Numbered from the stretch's first letter, positions 45,701 through 52,249 are shown. The stretch is DNA of 64,000 nt from Gonatopus flavifemur (GCA_018340375.1 JAFFJZ010000012.1:3038001-3102000); one strand, 5' to 3'. Notes: generated from the sequence alone by a model not told the origin. Numbers and translations: made by a program.

Positions 45701-46649
45701 TGAAAATCTATGAAATATGCTTTCTATTGAATTTATTTCTAATCTGTTTTGTTACCCAAATTGTTTGTATAAATGTTAATTAATTATGGGATCCGTCTTA
45801 CCGTTATCTTTTCTTCTTTCAGCAGAAATCGATTTATAATTTGTTTCATCGATTCTCAACACGTTATTTACGTTCTACAATGTTTTTCCGGAGGTCCACA
45901 ATCTACTAATCCATAAATTCAAACTACACGGAGATAACTAGTGCAGTAATTTTATGTAGTTCAGATGGATATTGAAATGCAACGGAACGATTCATATAAT
46001 AATCCATACAAAAATTATGACGTTAGATGAAATATTTCATCGATTTTATCATAAGATTTTCAAGCGAGAAAAAAAAAGGTTCACGGATTGATAAAAAGAG
46101 ATGCACCGCAGGTGAAGAGAAAAGAGGAACGACCGTGCGACCGGTTTTGAAGCCTCATCCGACACTGGATTTTAATTAGGTGAATGGAATTCATTTTCTG
46201 CCGAGAGTCAATTCAATATTCACCTCGCATGTAAGTATGAGTGTTAAACGCATAAAATGATGTATCCCATGTTTTCATCAATGTAAAGTTTCGTATGCCA
46301 GAAAATTTATGAATGAGTATGAATTTCGTGGACGATAAAAGTTTCAAGTATTATATTTATAATCGAAGAAATATCGATTCGAAACCCACACTTTTTCTGT
46401 CCAGCCCTTAAATGCGAAATAATTTCCCCGTTTTTTACTTTGTATCTTCACTCACCTGAGCTAAACTCGCCACCGCGAGACCAAACGTGAAGGCGATGTG
46501 AACGACGGTTGGCTCTTTGTCGGGGGCCCACGTGACGCAAGAGGCGCATCCTATCAGCACCAACAATAACGTGCCTACAGTTTCCGCGAATAGCGGTACC
46601 AAAAATTCAATTTTCGCCACCTCTTCCAGTCCCATGAAATCCTTCGCAC
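9313..46649 (-). CDS. Aquaporin water channel (PRIP/DRIP-like)
   Basis: Plasma-membrane MIP channel for water. Joined exons 46649-46456, 9934-9791 and 9717-9313 (GT-AG, phase 0 at both junctions) give 242 residues from the ATG at 46635. Aquaporins usually have 240-270, so little if anything is missing. Six membrane segments and two NPA loops are present (GCHVNPAV, N71-A73; SSMNPARS, N189-A191). Selectivity-filter residues by alignment are F51, H177, S186 and R192, the water-selective pattern. Ser replaces the Cys that confers mercury block on mammalian AQP1. The segments [14 protein letters not shown] and GSSMNPAR favour insect PRIP over DRIP, but I do not assign a symbol. The first intron is about 36.5 kb. 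Confidence 0.92.
9791..9934 (-). CDS. Aquaporin exon with first NPA loop and TM3
   Basis: 144 bp (48 codons) between the acceptor TTTTTTTAG and a GTAAGA donor. Encodes [20 protein letters not shown] and TM3 ([20 protein letters not shown]). Confidence 0.95.
10969..11055. repeat. Fragment of a CAGGGTG-type element with TTCCCTGA units
   Basis: Begins CAGGGTGCCCAGC and continues with degenerate TTCCCTGA units. It resembles the ends of the element at 14806-15751 and the fragment at 28075-28173. No right end was found. Confidence 0.45.
11503..13775. mobile_element. Inverted-repeat element with GGGGTTACTTTGATC termini
   Basis: The left end (TCGTAGAACGGGGCTACTTT) and the right end (reverse complement ACCGTAAAATGGGGTTACTT) are homologous. 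The unit GGGGTTACTTTGATCA recurs inside (11886-11950, 13610-13640). A complete CCC...GGG element (12346-13353) is inserted within. No transposase frame is seen. Confidence 0.55.
12346..13353. mobile_element. CCC...GGG element with GCTTGG-rich interior, AA duplication
   Basis: The left end CCCATATAAAAATC and the right end (reverse complement CCCAGGTAAAAATTGACC) are flanked by AA (12344-12345, 13354-13355). The subterminal block CCGCCAATGCTGACGA and the repeated AGCTTGG core are shared with the element at 41619-42089, so the two are paralogous. Non-coding. Confidence 0.8.
13778..13900. mobile_element. Left part of a CACTGTTA foldback MITE
   Basis: TA is followed by CACTGTTAAAAAAAATTATG, then text matching the family at 22704-22952 and 34000-34108 (TTATGAAGTTTTTT, AATTTAAT). 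The right terminus was not found, so this copy is truncated or rearranged. Confidence 0.5.
14806..15751. mobile_element. CAGGGTGTCTAGCA inverted-repeat element
   Basis: The termini CAGGGTGTCTAGCA and TGCTAGACACACTG are inverted repeats. The 7-mer TATCTAC lies at both edges, which is a likely target duplication and overlaps the first base of the left terminus as drawn. Both ends are rich in TTCCCGGAATTCCCGAC-type units. The interior holds copy 2 of the dispersed repeat (15239-15335). Confidence 0.65.
16752..16928. repeat. Palindromic MITE-like repeat with GGGACCCAACTA arms
   Basis: CAAAGGGACCCAACTA and its inverse TAGTTGGGTCCCTTTG bracket an imperfect hairpin. The outer ends (CACTGTTACCCAAGAAAAAT, and CACCGAGAGAAATAAAATTG from the other strand) fit the CAC...GTG group. 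Flanking dinucleotides do not match. The preceding 16430-16660 is rich in TTTTTGGT units. Confidence 0.55.
17172..17316. mobile_element. Short CCC...GGG MITE, AA duplication
   Basis: The left end CCCCAAGGGAACAAGATGG and the right end (reverse complement CCCAAGAGAACC) are flanked by AA (17170-17171, 17317-17318). The interior is rich in AACGTTC units. The left end has one extra C. Confidence 0.6.
18384..18552. mobile_element. hAT-type MITE, CAGAGATGGGC termini
   Basis: The terminal repeats CAGAGATGGGCAGTCTCAAG and, inverted, CAAAGATGGGCAGTTTCAAG are typical of hAT elements. The 8-bp flanks TTTATACT and ATTATACT match at 7 of 8. The interior carries inverted AAGTACTT units. Confidence 0.85.
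18562..19664. mobile_element. CACTGTAAAAA element with CCAGTACATGTACTGG units
   Basis: The termini CACTGTAAAAAAATTTC and, inverted, CACTGTAAAAAAAAAAC bracket many degenerate copies of GGAAAATTCCAGTACATGTA. The right flank is TA and the left flank is TG, so no clean duplication remains. A tRNA-derived SINE fragment (18900-18985, minus) lies inside. Confidence 0.7.
18900..18985 (-). repeat. tRNA-derived SINE head
   Basis: On the minus strand an A box (TAGCTCATCGGTTAGG, near 18972-18957) precedes a B box (GGTTCAAATCC, 18919-18909). Together they form a Pol III promoter layout. Folding pairs of a functional tRNA are not evident, so a SINE fits better than a tRNA gene. Confidence 0.6.
20195..20300. 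repeat. Fragment related to the CTCTCT/AGAGAG MITE family
   Basis: Shares GTGAAAATTCCACTCGAACG and the GGCTG-CTGAAGAGTGAAATTTCA block with the complete copy at 52795-52930. Termini are missing. A second unit (GGCAGCCAGAAGG) follows in inverted orientation. Confidence 0.5.
20802..21033. mobile_element. CACGGAGAAA MITE
   Basis: The left end CACGGAGAAAGAAGTAAAG and the right end (reverse complement CACGGAGAAAAAAATCAATC) are inverted repeats. The right flank is TA and the left flank CA. Same terminal group as 25147-26429, 35846-39303 and 41292-41531. Confidence 0.65.
21057..21326. mobile_element. CACTGAGA foldback MITE, CA duplication
   Basis: CACTGAGAGCCCAATTTTTT and, inverted, CACTGAGAACCCAATTTCTT form arms of about 40 bp or more. 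CA flanks both sides (21055-21056, 21327-21328). Confidence 0.75.
21962..22995 (+). pseudogene. 5'-truncated non-LTR retrotransposon, ORF2 C terminus
   Basis: An open frame from about 21962 to a stop at 22552 encodes the C-terminal domain of a LINE reverse-transcriptase protein, ending with the usual zinc knuckle. Here it reads [20 protein letters not shown], with Ser at the expected last Cys. The 3'UTR, interrupted by a MITE (22704-22952), ends with AATAAAGTAATTGAATAATT, a tail-like AATTG repeat. The upstream RT and endonuclease are absent, so this is a dead insertion. Confidence 0.75.
22704..22952. mobile_element. CACTGTTAG foldback MITE, TA duplication
   Basis: Near-perfect hairpin: arms of about 80 bp (CACTGTTAGAAAAATCTGTC onward) differ at about one site. 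TA flanks both sides (22702-22703, 22953-22954). It is inserted in the LINE 3'UTR, which dates it after the LINE. Its high arm identity suggests recent activity. Confidence 0.92.
23568..24259. mobile_element. piggyBac-like MITE, TTAA duplication
   Basis: TTAA (23564-23567) then CCCTCAGTTACCC at the left; GGGTAACTGAGGG then TTAA (24260-24263) at the right once the nested element is removed. CCCT/AGGG ends with a TTAA target are diagnostic of piggyBac-type cut-and-paste. Its own sequence is about 235 bp and non-coding. Confidence 0.85.
23795..24250. mobile_element. hAT-like foldback MITE nested in the piggyBac-like MITE
   Basis: The terminal repeats GGGTCGGTGCCGAATCAA are part of inverted arms of about 110 bp with only a few differences. 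The 8-bp duplication AACTGAGG (23787-23794, 24251-24258) is part of the host element's right terminal repeat. An 8-bp duplication is hAT-like; the terminal sequence itself is not one I recognise. Confidence 0.88.
24461..24605. mobile_element. Partial CTCTCT/AGAGAG MITE
   Basis: The left end CTCTCTGAATTTCTTGGAGTG is followed by alternating AGAGTGAAATTCCACT units. The right terminus is missing. It lies next to a complete copy (24703-24938). Confidence 0.55.
24703..24938. mobile_element. CTCTCT/AGAGAG MITE with CACTC boxes, TA duplication
   Basis: CTCTCTAAACTTCTTGGAGTG and, inverted, TTCTCTAAATTCCTTGGAGTG. TA flanks both sides (24701-24702, 24939-24940). The interior is a palindrome of about twelve CACTC or GAGTG boxes around TGCAAGTCCGATAAGAGTG. 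Confidence 0.75.
25147..26429. mobile_element. 1.3-kb CACGGAGAAAAATT element, TA duplication
   Basis: CACGGAGAAAAATT and its exact inverse at the right end; TA flanks both sides (25145-25146, 26430-26431). The interior is AT-rich without a transposase frame and has inverted similarity between its outer thirds (for example TTGGATTGCTG/CAGCAATCCAA-like and GTAAATTTACAT blocks). Confidence 0.75.
26740..27820. repeat. Large foldback with nested hairpin
   Basis: The outer arms (about 26755-26880 and 27690-27800) share CGTCAGGATTTCGAGATACT. The inner arms (27192-27410, 27440-27650) share CTTCTCGCAGAGTTAAAACC and AGGGTGCTGCCAGGA inverted. A separate hairpin (26981-27191) sits in the left side. Both arms translate to similar peptides ([18 protein letters not shown]), as expected of an inverted copy. 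No flanking duplication was found. Confidence 0.7.
26981..27191. repeat. Nested 211-bp hairpin in the left arm
   Basis: Arms starting ATGACTGTCAATTTAGGGGA and containing AATATTCGTAGTGA pair with their inverse at the right. It interrupts the larger foldback on one side only, so it is a later insertion. Confidence 0.75.
28075..28173. repeat. Right-end fragment of a CAGGGTGTCYAG element
   Basis: Degenerate GAATTCCCGG units end with GAGACTGGACACCCTG, the inverse of the CAGGGTGTC terminus seen at 14806. No left end was found. Confidence 0.5.
28448..28547. mobile_element. 100-bp CCC...GGG MITE, AA duplication
   Basis: CCCTGGTTATAAAATCCATT and, inverted, CCCTGGTTAAAAGAATCCAT. AA flanks both sides (28446-28447, 28548-28549). 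Among the smallest complete members of the group, close to pure terminal repeats. Confidence 0.88.
29583..29700. repeat. Direct repeat flanking the 29.7-32.6 kb foldback
   Basis: AATCGATTCTACGGGAAAAA with the following AT-rich 90 bp recurs in the same orientation at 32702-32815 and inverted near 32990-33075. The copies are diverged. This suggests older repeats into which the foldback was inserted. Confidence 0.55.
29953..32526. mobile_element. 2.6-kb CCC...GGG element, TA duplication
   Basis: CCCGACTGGAAATT and, inverted, CCCGACTAGAAATTTACG. TA flanks both sides (29951-29952, 32527-32528). The subterminal blocks (29960-30180, 32400-32520) are rich in TCAGGACCT and AGGTCCTGAT units. The core is a palindrome of about 1.6 kb (30690-32230). 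Confidence 0.8.
30690..32230. repeat. 1.5-kb palindromic core, copy A
   Basis: The left arm (about 30690-31400) and right arm (about 31540-32230) pair over nearly their whole length, about 90% by eye. The centre lies near 31470. The right arm translates (31791-31973, plus) to [20 protein letters not shown], homologous to both arms of copy B (37140-38600). No known domain is recognised. Confidence 0.8.
33288..33572. mobile_element. Near-perfect hairpin MITE, CAC...GTG type, AG duplication
   Basis: Arms of about 120 bp starting CACAGTAAAAAGT pair almost base for base (for example GTAGCGCCTATTCCAACTGA). AG flanks both sides (33286-33287, 33573-33574). The high arm identity suggests a young insertion. 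Confidence 0.85.
34000..34108. mobile_element. Right-end fragment of a CACTGTTAG foldback MITE
   Basis: Ends AAAAAACTTCATAACTTTTCTAACAGTG, shown in two parts: AAAAAACTTCATAAC and TTTTCTAACAGTG. It matches the 22704-22952 family. The left half contains the paired TCTTAGCATGAGGAATT; the left terminus is lost. Confidence 0.5.
34237..35547. mobile_element. CCCC...GGGG element with tandem repeats inside, AC duplication
   Basis: CCCCAATAAAAATATTTCTC and its exact inverse. AC flanks both sides (34235-34236, 35548-35549). The outer parts are rich in TTCTCTGCAAA units on opposite strands. The middle holds a tandem array of about 141 bp (34690-35093). Confidence 0.85.
34690..35093. repeat. Tandem repeat, about 141-142 bp unit, 2.8 copies
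   Basis: TCTCCCACGA blocks start near 34724, 34866 and 35007, a spacing of 142 and 141 bp. Shared text includes TCTGAATCGATTGGTCTATA and TTCTATCGATTTGACTCAGC. Confidence 0.88.
35644..35779. mobile_element. 136-bp CCC...GGG MITE, GT duplication
   Basis: CCCTATTCCAAATGTCCGAC and, inverted, CCCTATTAAAAATGTCCGAC. GT flanks both sides (35642-35643, 35780-35781). The interior carries CCGACAGA units. Confidence 0.88.
36285..36392. mobile_element. 108-bp palindromic CCCC...GGGG MITE, AA duplication
   Basis: CCCCAACAGAACCTAAAATT and its inverse continue through GTGTACGTCCAGGAAAC. AA flanks both sides (36283-36284, 36393-36394). Confidence 0.92.
36418..36690. repeat. Imperfect hairpin
   Basis: The arms share GATAAAATACATGC, TTGGGATTG-like and TGGTTCTGAAA blocks in inverse orientation, about 75-80% alike by eye. 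It is non-coding. Confidence 0.55.
37140..38600. repeat. Palindromic core, copy B, near-identical arms
   Basis: The left arm 37455-37930 and right arm 38035-38505 are almost identical in inverse orientation. Frames 37442-37687 (minus) and 38270-38515 (plus) encode the same peptide for about 69 residues (begins [20 protein letters not shown]). The right arm lacks about 190 bp present at 37262-37450. Homologous to the core at 30690-32230. The peptide has no domain I recognise. Confidence 0.88.
39340..39430 (+). repeat. tRNA-derived SINE head
   Basis: A box TGGCTCAGTGG (39350-39360) and B box AGTTCGATTCT (39394-39404), spaced as in a tRNA gene. The text between (ATAAAACCTTCGTCTACCAT) resembles a tRNA body, but acceptor-stem pairing is not evident. 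It lies immediately right of the nested stack and left of the mariner remnant. Confidence 0.7.
39586..41150 (+). pseudogene. Mariner transposase, deleted and interrupted
   Basis: The N-terminal helix-turn-helix part (39592-39750) reads [20 protein letters not shown], then [18 protein letters not shown]. After a deletion that removes the central catalytic region, [16 protein letters not shown] continues at 39767-39828. The C-terminal part resumes at 40944 with [13 protein letters not shown] and [17 protein letters not shown], ending near KRWHKCI. About 1.1 kb of unrelated repeat (39835-40940) splits the PP-YSPDLAP motif. It cannot make an active enzyme. Confidence 0.8.
39835..40940. repeat. 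Insertion rich in AGATATCTTA units within mariner
   Basis: The left part (39835-40030) and right part (40740-40925) are degenerate AAGATATCTTANAGATG units in inverse orientation. Similar units occur at 13350-13430 and 14440-14560. The left end CCCTGAGTTCTTAAAG could be a CCC terminus, but no GGG partner is visible. Confidence 0.55.
41292..41531. mobile_element. CACGGAAAAAAGA MITE, TA duplication
   Basis: CACGGAAAAAAGAAAAC and, inverted, CACGGAAAAAAGAGAAC. TA flanks both sides (41290-41291, 41532-41533). Subterminal GGTTACTGTGAAT pairs with ATTCACAGTAACC. Confidence 0.85.
41619..42089. mobile_element. CCC...GGG element, AGCTTGG family, TT duplication
   Basis: CCCACGTAAAAATT and, inverted, CCCACATAAAAATTGACTAT. 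TT flanks both sides (41617-41618, 42090-42091). Paralogue of 12346-13353 (shared CCGCCAACGCTGACAAT-type block and GCTTGG core). Confidence 0.85.
43438..43476. repeat. (CTT)n microsatellite
   Basis: About 12 CTT units with one CTC interruption. Confidence 0.9.
44914..45005 (-). CDS. Possible short terminal exon, product not recognised
   Basis: After a possible acceptor (TTTTACGGTAG), a frame with mostly G/C third positions encodes [19 protein letters not shown] and ends AQNGKS before TAA. The codon bias resembles the aquaporin exons. An upstream partner could not be fixed; [15 protein letters not shown] near 45590 (minus) is one candidate start. It may be chance in GC-richer DNA. Confidence 0.22.
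45063..45200 (-). CDS. Possible short exon with Cys cluster, product not recognised
   Basis: A frame of about 46 codons starts right after TAG (a possible acceptor) and runs to TAA at 45062-45060. It contains [17 protein letters not shown] and [11 protein letters not shown]. All three minus-strand frames look protein-like here, so the evidence is weak. Confidence 0.15.
46456..46649 (-). CDS. Aquaporin exon with TM1-TM2
   Basis: The acceptor TTTTTCTCCAG precedes 46649. In-frame codons before the ATG (xGT GCG AAG GAT TTC ATG) mean the protein may start in an upstream exon, or at M (46635) with a 5'UTR intron. Encodes [20 protein letters not shown] and TM2, ending LAQ. Donor GTGAGT at 46455, phase 0. 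The upstream exon and promoter were not located. Confidence 0.92.
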
Positions 46650-46736
46650 CTGGAGAAAAAAGGAAAAATGATTTCAGAAACGAATGTCTGGTACGTACAA
46701 GTATTATCTACTGCCTATCTAAAACGCGTTAGCCAA

Positions 46737-47770
46737 CCCATACAGGAAACACAGCCAATAATCGGCCCATGTATGGCTACCATTAAATGCCCATCACTGG
46801 CTGATTAGGGAGTCCAGCAATGAAAACAGCCGATAATCAGCCGATGTACGGCTATGGTAAACGGCCAACAATTGATTCCCCGTTACTGCCTGAAATATGG
46901 TCTATTACTAAGTGAAAAGTTCGTAATCACCCGTGAAAAAAATTTGTTTCGGTCTTATTTCTATTACGCTGAATAAATAATTCACATCCACCAAATACGT
47001 TTTACATGATTCAAATGAATTTTTATTTATATAGATAATCAATTACTTTCTCATGTAAATAACAACAAATTTGAAGGAATAAGCAACTGAATTCAACTGA
47101 TTTATCGAGAGTGCTTTTGACTCGTATAATTTTACATTTGAGATTGTGGAAATATTGGGCATGCAAATCTATTTATAAAAAAAAAACATCCATTTCTGAT
47201 CTTGTGAAAACTGGAATGACAAATTTCCCTAAAACAAAAACAAAAAAGTGTTTTGGGTCACACTCAACCACTCATTTGAACTAATACTGAACTGATTATT
47301 CTGCTCTCTGAATCTGAATCAGTGGAATTCGACTGATTCCGCAGTTATAAGTATACCACTAATTTCAATCAGTTGAATTCCACTGCATAATCAGTGAATA
47401 GTCGCTGATTCGCAGTGTATATGCACTGGTTTGCAGTGGTATACTTATCACTGCAATCCAGTGAAATTCCACTGATTCAGATTTAGAGAGTGGAAAGCAG
47501 TCATATCACCATTGGATATCATTATTACTATGCCCCAGTAATTTGCCATTGATGGCTGACATTCGAACATTATCCCAAAATTTCTGGCCATAAATCGAGA
47601 TCATTTAGCCCCATTACTGGGCCAATCAATAATTTTTTACATGGCCCATTATTTATTGCCATTACTGGACCCACGTTATCATCCAGCAATGAACCATCGA
47701 TGAGCCATTAGGGGGCGTTTGTGGTCCAGTAACGTGCCATTATTGGGTCAATTGATGAACCCTGTATGGG
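46737..47770. mobile_element. 1.0-kb CCC...GGG element, AA duplication, next to the aquaporin exon
   Basis: CCCATACAGGAAACACAGCC and, inverted, CCCATACAGGGTTCATC. AA flanks both sides (46735-46736, 47771-47772). The subterminal arms carry GGCCCATNANTGGCTGA units, shared with 51642-52249. It ends 88 bp upstream of the exon acceptor at 46649. A palindromic MITE (47304-47490) is nested inside. Confidence 0.85.
47304..47490. mobile_element. Nested CTCTCT/AGAGAG MITE, TG duplication
   Basis: CTCTCTGAATCTGAATCAGT and, inverted, CTCTCTAAATCTGAATCAGT. TG flanks both sides (47302-47303, 47491-47492). The interior is a palindrome of CAGTGGAATTC units. Confidence 0.8.
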
Positions 47771-47774
47771 AAAC

Positions 47775-49277
47775 AACGCCCTGGGATATAAAATATCCTG
47801 AACGAATATACAAAAATTTGTCATCGTTCTCGATACAATAACTTTGACATTCGCAATTTTAATCCTTGACATCCGAACAACAATTTATTTCCTTCCATCT
47901 CACTTCATTGAAACGTAATCAATCTCCATTCTTTCACAAAAACTTTGTTCTGGAGGTCAATGCATTGTTAATTTTTCGTTTTTTTTTCCTCTCATCTTTG
48001 ATCTTCTCTCATTGAAATTTCAGCATCGCCAACAAAAGTTTCATTAATCCACGGGGTATGACGATGATAGTATCATTATTTATTATAAATCGATTATGTT
48101 AATGCTCGTTTATTTATATATTCTTGTATACCGGATCATGTATTTCACTGATTATCGTAGAGAGATATACATAAAATGTGTCATCCTTTTGCAACCGCAT
48201 CACCGCATTTTACGTGACATTTATTCTCCTTTTTTGAATCTTGAAGTATATTTGCGCGTATATTATATGCTCGCGGGTATACGCACTTGGTAATGTAATG
48301 AGATCATTATCTTTGATACCCTGCTGCTGCTACTGCTACTACATTTCGCTTACCTAGTTCTCATTTAGATTCGAATACATATGAGTTGGTGAGGAATAAT
48401 CTCATTTAATTCATCTTGTTCATCATTTCATTTGTGGTATCCCATCGGAATATTTTGAAATGACGCTGAAACTAGTTTGATTCGATTGATAAAGAATTTG
48501 ATTGAGTGGCTTTCGACTGAGCGGTTTTGCTACTGAAATACTCGATGAAATGATTTCATCGCGAGTTACATCGATTGGCTCCTAGTTTCAGCTTCATTGT
48601 TTTGAATTTTAAGTAACATAACAATGTTGACAGGTCAATCGATAATTCAATTAACGGATAATAAAGATGAATCTTGAGCTCAAATAACTAATATGTATGC
48701 ACTTCCGGAACACAGTATCGACTAAAAGAATATAAGTGACGATAAATCAAAAGTGATTTGAATAATTGTAAAATTATCTCTCATTGTAATGGATATTGAT
48801 ACAATCTAATCAAAGAGAAAGAGTCTAAATGAGAGTATATTCAATGACATTGTATCGATCATCTACGGTACAACCAAGGAACCAAGATAACAAATTGATA
48901 ACGACATTCATCAATTACCGTTATCCAAATATTTCAAAGACACACGTTCGTTCGTTCTTCAAAAAATGTATCAACATCTTTTTTATCGGCACATCGATTT
49001 AAAAATGTATATATAATTGATACGTTACATTGGTTTTGTTGTAACGAGATAAGAATGTACGAGACCGCGAAGGGAACGACGTATCAATTTTATGGAACGA
49101 GTAGCCTCGCGATAAGCAGTCGTTGAATAATAGTAATTAAGTTATTCGCACTTCTTGTTTGACGATGTAGATGAAAAATGAACTTATAATTTTTCATGTG
49201 AACAACCGGTGAATACATTTTAACACTCTTTGTGAACCATCGAGTTTTTGATTTATCGAATATCTTGAAAGAAAATA
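47775..49277. other. Unique AT-rich DNA upstream of the aquaporin exon
   Basis: No gene or clear transposon is seen. A weak inverted pair (GACGCTGAAACTAG, CTAGTTTCAGCTTC) at 48461-48595 could be an old MITE. Confidence 0.5.
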
Positions 49278-49529
49278 CACCGAAACAAAAATTTATTCCA
49301 GTCAAATAAATATTTATTTGTCCTGTACCAAAGAAATATTGATTAGAATCAACAAAATATTCTTTGGGACCAAAATAATTGATTGGAATCAAATGCACGA
49401 TTAAAACCATCTATTTAATTCAAATAAATTATTTTGGTTCCAAAGAATATTTGGTTCATTCTAATGAATATTTCTTTGGTACAGGACAAATAAATATTTA
49501 TTTGACTGGAATAAATTTTTTTTTCAGTG
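49278..49529. mobile_element. CACCGAAACAAAAA hairpin MITE, TA duplication
   Basis: Arms of about 110 bp (CACCGAAACAAAAATTTATT; TATTTATTTGTCCTGTACC) pair closely. TA flanks both sides (49276-49277, 49530-49531). Confidence 0.88.
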
Positions 49530-49534
49530 TAGAA

Positions 49535-51215
49535 AGAGGATTTTGTTTTTCTGATTCAAATGCAGTTATTTTAACAACCATCAGTGCAAAATTCTTCCAA
49601 AAATCTGAGACTCTTCTTTTCGGGTTTTAAATAAACCAGAAATAGTGATGTTTTATCTTCGAAACCTTACTTTTTCTGCTTGATTAAAAAATTGAAAAGA
49701 AAAAAGGTATTAGATCATTTCAAACACTTTTCGTGTCTCATTTTAGAATTTTTATACAAGTTTGTTGAACGAACTGATCCTCCTTACGGAGTATTTCATG
49801 CGTAAAAAATGACAATAAGGTGGATTTTGTACCCTGCCTAGAATTGTAACACGTACGGAAACAATTTAAATTATCCAGTGATTCATTCAATGGTTAAAAG
49901 TTACGTCACAATGAAACTCCAAGTTTCCATTGTCGGGAATCACGTACTATCGAAGCTAGGTTAAATATCCTCCTAACCTGCAGCAATAGAACGTACAAGC
50001 TTGATATATCGACCACTAATTGCTAATAATTGTTGAAATAATTTTTCATTCCCCAACTACGTCATACCAGTCGATAGACCAAAGTTGATCTACGATTCAT
50101 CGTTTTATCGTAGAGAAAAATACTATCATTTCCTCCGTCGACATTGAAATTAATCCCCCGCTTTGATTTTTGATAAGGCTTGTTTCGTAGAATCGATCCT
50201 AAACACTTCGCCCCCGGCATTTTATCATCGGAGTTTTGTTTTTTGGGGTCGATCTTTCAAGATCATTATCGTTATTTATAACCTTACAGATTAAATCGAA
50301 AATTATAAGCACACTTTAGTGTGTAGTAAAAGCTAATAAGACATATGTGCGCAAAAGCGCGATAAGAAAAAAAAATCAACATTGGAAGAGATGAAAAAGA
50401 AGAAGGAAAAAGAAACAAGCGTGCGAGATAACGATCCGAACAATGAGGGGAAAGAAAAGAGAGGAGGTGTTGTCAAACACGTAAATCTTAATGAGAATGA
50501 ACGAAACTTCTGTTACGCAACTTGTTCTCTCTGACACATTCGGCATACGCTCAAAGAGGAAATGTAATAATTCTCGTTATTACGATGTTGTATGATTATT
50601 CAATTATGTGACATCGATATTTTTCTTTCCTTGGGTGCGCTCGATCAAAATCTTCTCGTAAAAAACTGACCGGGAGAGGTAATCGGTCGAAATATGCGAA
50701 GAACGAGAACGATCAAAATAAGATTGATTTCTCCGTGGCAAGTTTGGGGATCGATTCGAGGGTATCGGAGATGTCGTAGATGATGTGCGTGATATCTATT
50801 GTCACGAACTCGTAACCCTCAAGGTTAACGATCGGCGTAACGAGTAAGAGGCTTGCCGTAATTTGAAAATATGATCCGAATGTTCAATCGCTCATTCGAT
50901 GAAGGTTCTTCATTTAAATACGTACATTTTTAGAATGATGTCTCGTGAATTTCATGTTTGAATCGAACATATTTGGGTTCGTTATATGCAATATTCCTGT
51001 GAAAATTTCAGATTTTTATTTTACCGAGTCTCCAAAGATTTTTAACAGATATAGATTCGGATGATTATGAAATTTGGACTCTAGATTCTGCCCCCAAAGG
51101 ACAGAAAGCCTTGGAATTGTGAACCATGTTTGAATAAATTCTATAGAATCTCATTAATGAATCAGAAACAGAACGGCTTTCAATGATATTTAATCAGAAC
51201 TCTGAACACTTTCAA
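49535..51215. other. Unique DNA, no gene seen
   Basis: Moderately GC-mixed sequence with no recognised repeats or convincing open frames. It may hold part of the aquaporin 5' region. Confidence 0.4.
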
Positions 51216-51220
51216 ACCCG

Positions 51221-51411
51221 CTCTCTAGATTCCTTGGAGTTAAAAATTCACTCTCGAAGAGTGAAAATACTGCAAGTCCGGGAAGAGTGAGATTCCACTC
51301 TTAAAGAGTGACTTTTAACTCCATAAGCGAGAATTCTTACTCCAAGAAAGTGAAAATTCACTTTTGTTGGACTTGCAGTATTTCCACTCTTTAGGAGTGC
51401 AATTTAGAGAG
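51221..51411. mobile_element. CTCTCT/AGAGAG MITE with CACTC boxes
   Basis: CTCTCTAGATTCCTTGGAGT and, inverted, CTCTCTAAATTGCACTCC. The core ACTGCAAGTCCGGGAAGAGT is close to the copy at 24703. Flanks are CG and CT, so no clean duplication remains. Confidence 0.7.
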
Positions 51412-51641
51412 CTGTTAGAAATCTCACTGAAAATTACTGAGAATTTTCAGTGAAGAGTTTTTCAGAGAGTCTGATGGATTTTCAGAAAAATTTTCAGTGG
51501 AAAAACGTGCACGATAATTGAGAGTTTTTCAGAATTTTTTATAGGTTTTCAGAGTTTTTCAATGAAATTCAGGGAAATTTTCAGAGATTTTTAGGGAAAC
51601 TTTTTTCGACAGGATTGTTTGGACTCAAATCAGCCCAACTT

Positions 51642-52249
51642 CCCACACAGGAAGTCCAGTCATGGAGCACAGCCGATAACCGGCTAATATGTGGCTCGTG
51701 TTGAATGGCCAATGATTTATTTCCCACTGCTAGTCGAGAGATGGCCCATCACTGGCTGACAAACTATCCAAACATCAAAACTGTCGATATAACCCATCGT
51801 TGGCCCTTTATTTTTCACCATTGCTGAGCCTAAATTATCATCTAGCAGTCAACCATCGATAAGTGCTATTACGCAGGGTTCAGACAAGTTTTGTTTGATC
51901 AATTTCCCTGAGTTTTCCCTGAGTAAAATTCTAATTTCCAGAAATCGTCGTATCATGAATGTGTCCCTAAACATTCTTTCCTCAGTGTATAATTTCTAAG
52001 ATTCCACGATTAAAAATTAAGAAAATATGTTGTAGAGAATGAAAAATAGAATAAATGAACAAATTTTTATTTTGAAAAAATTCTAGTAATTTCCCGGTGT
52101 TTTGAGCCCAATTTTTATTTCCCTGAGTTTTCCTGAATTTCCCGGAATTCCAGTTCTGTCTGAACCCTGTTACGGTACTATGTCCCAGTCATGAGTCATT
52201 ATCGAGCCAATCGGGGCTCTGAATGGGCCAATTTTCATTTCTGTCCGGG
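51642..52249. mobile_element. Probable CCC...GGG element, GGCCCAT family
   Basis: The left end CCCACACAGGAAGTCC and the right end (reverse complement CCCGGACAGAAATG), with interior units shared with 46737-47770. The left flank is TT and the right AT (one mismatch). It contains a complete nested element (51874-52169). Confidence 0.55.
51874..52169. mobile_element. CAGGGTTCAGACA MITE, TTACG duplication
   Basis: CAGGGTTCAGACAAG and, inverted, CAGGGTTCAGACAGAAC. The 5-bp TTACG lies at both edges (51869-51873, 52170-52174). Both subterminal parts are rich in TTTCCCTGAGTTTTCC units, like the CAGGGTG group. Confidence 0.82.

Larger units (their letters stand above)
9935..46455 (-). other. 36.5-kb aquaporin intron filled with transposons
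   Basis: Defined by the GTGAGT donor at 46455 and the acceptor at 9936-9935. Apart from the elements listed separately, 9940-10960, 11060-11500, 14060-14800, 15760-16400, 17320-17930, 19670-20190, 21330-21960, 28180-28440, 28550-29580 and 32600-33280 hold no gene I can recognise. They are AT-rich with scattered repeat fragments. Confidence 0.8.
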
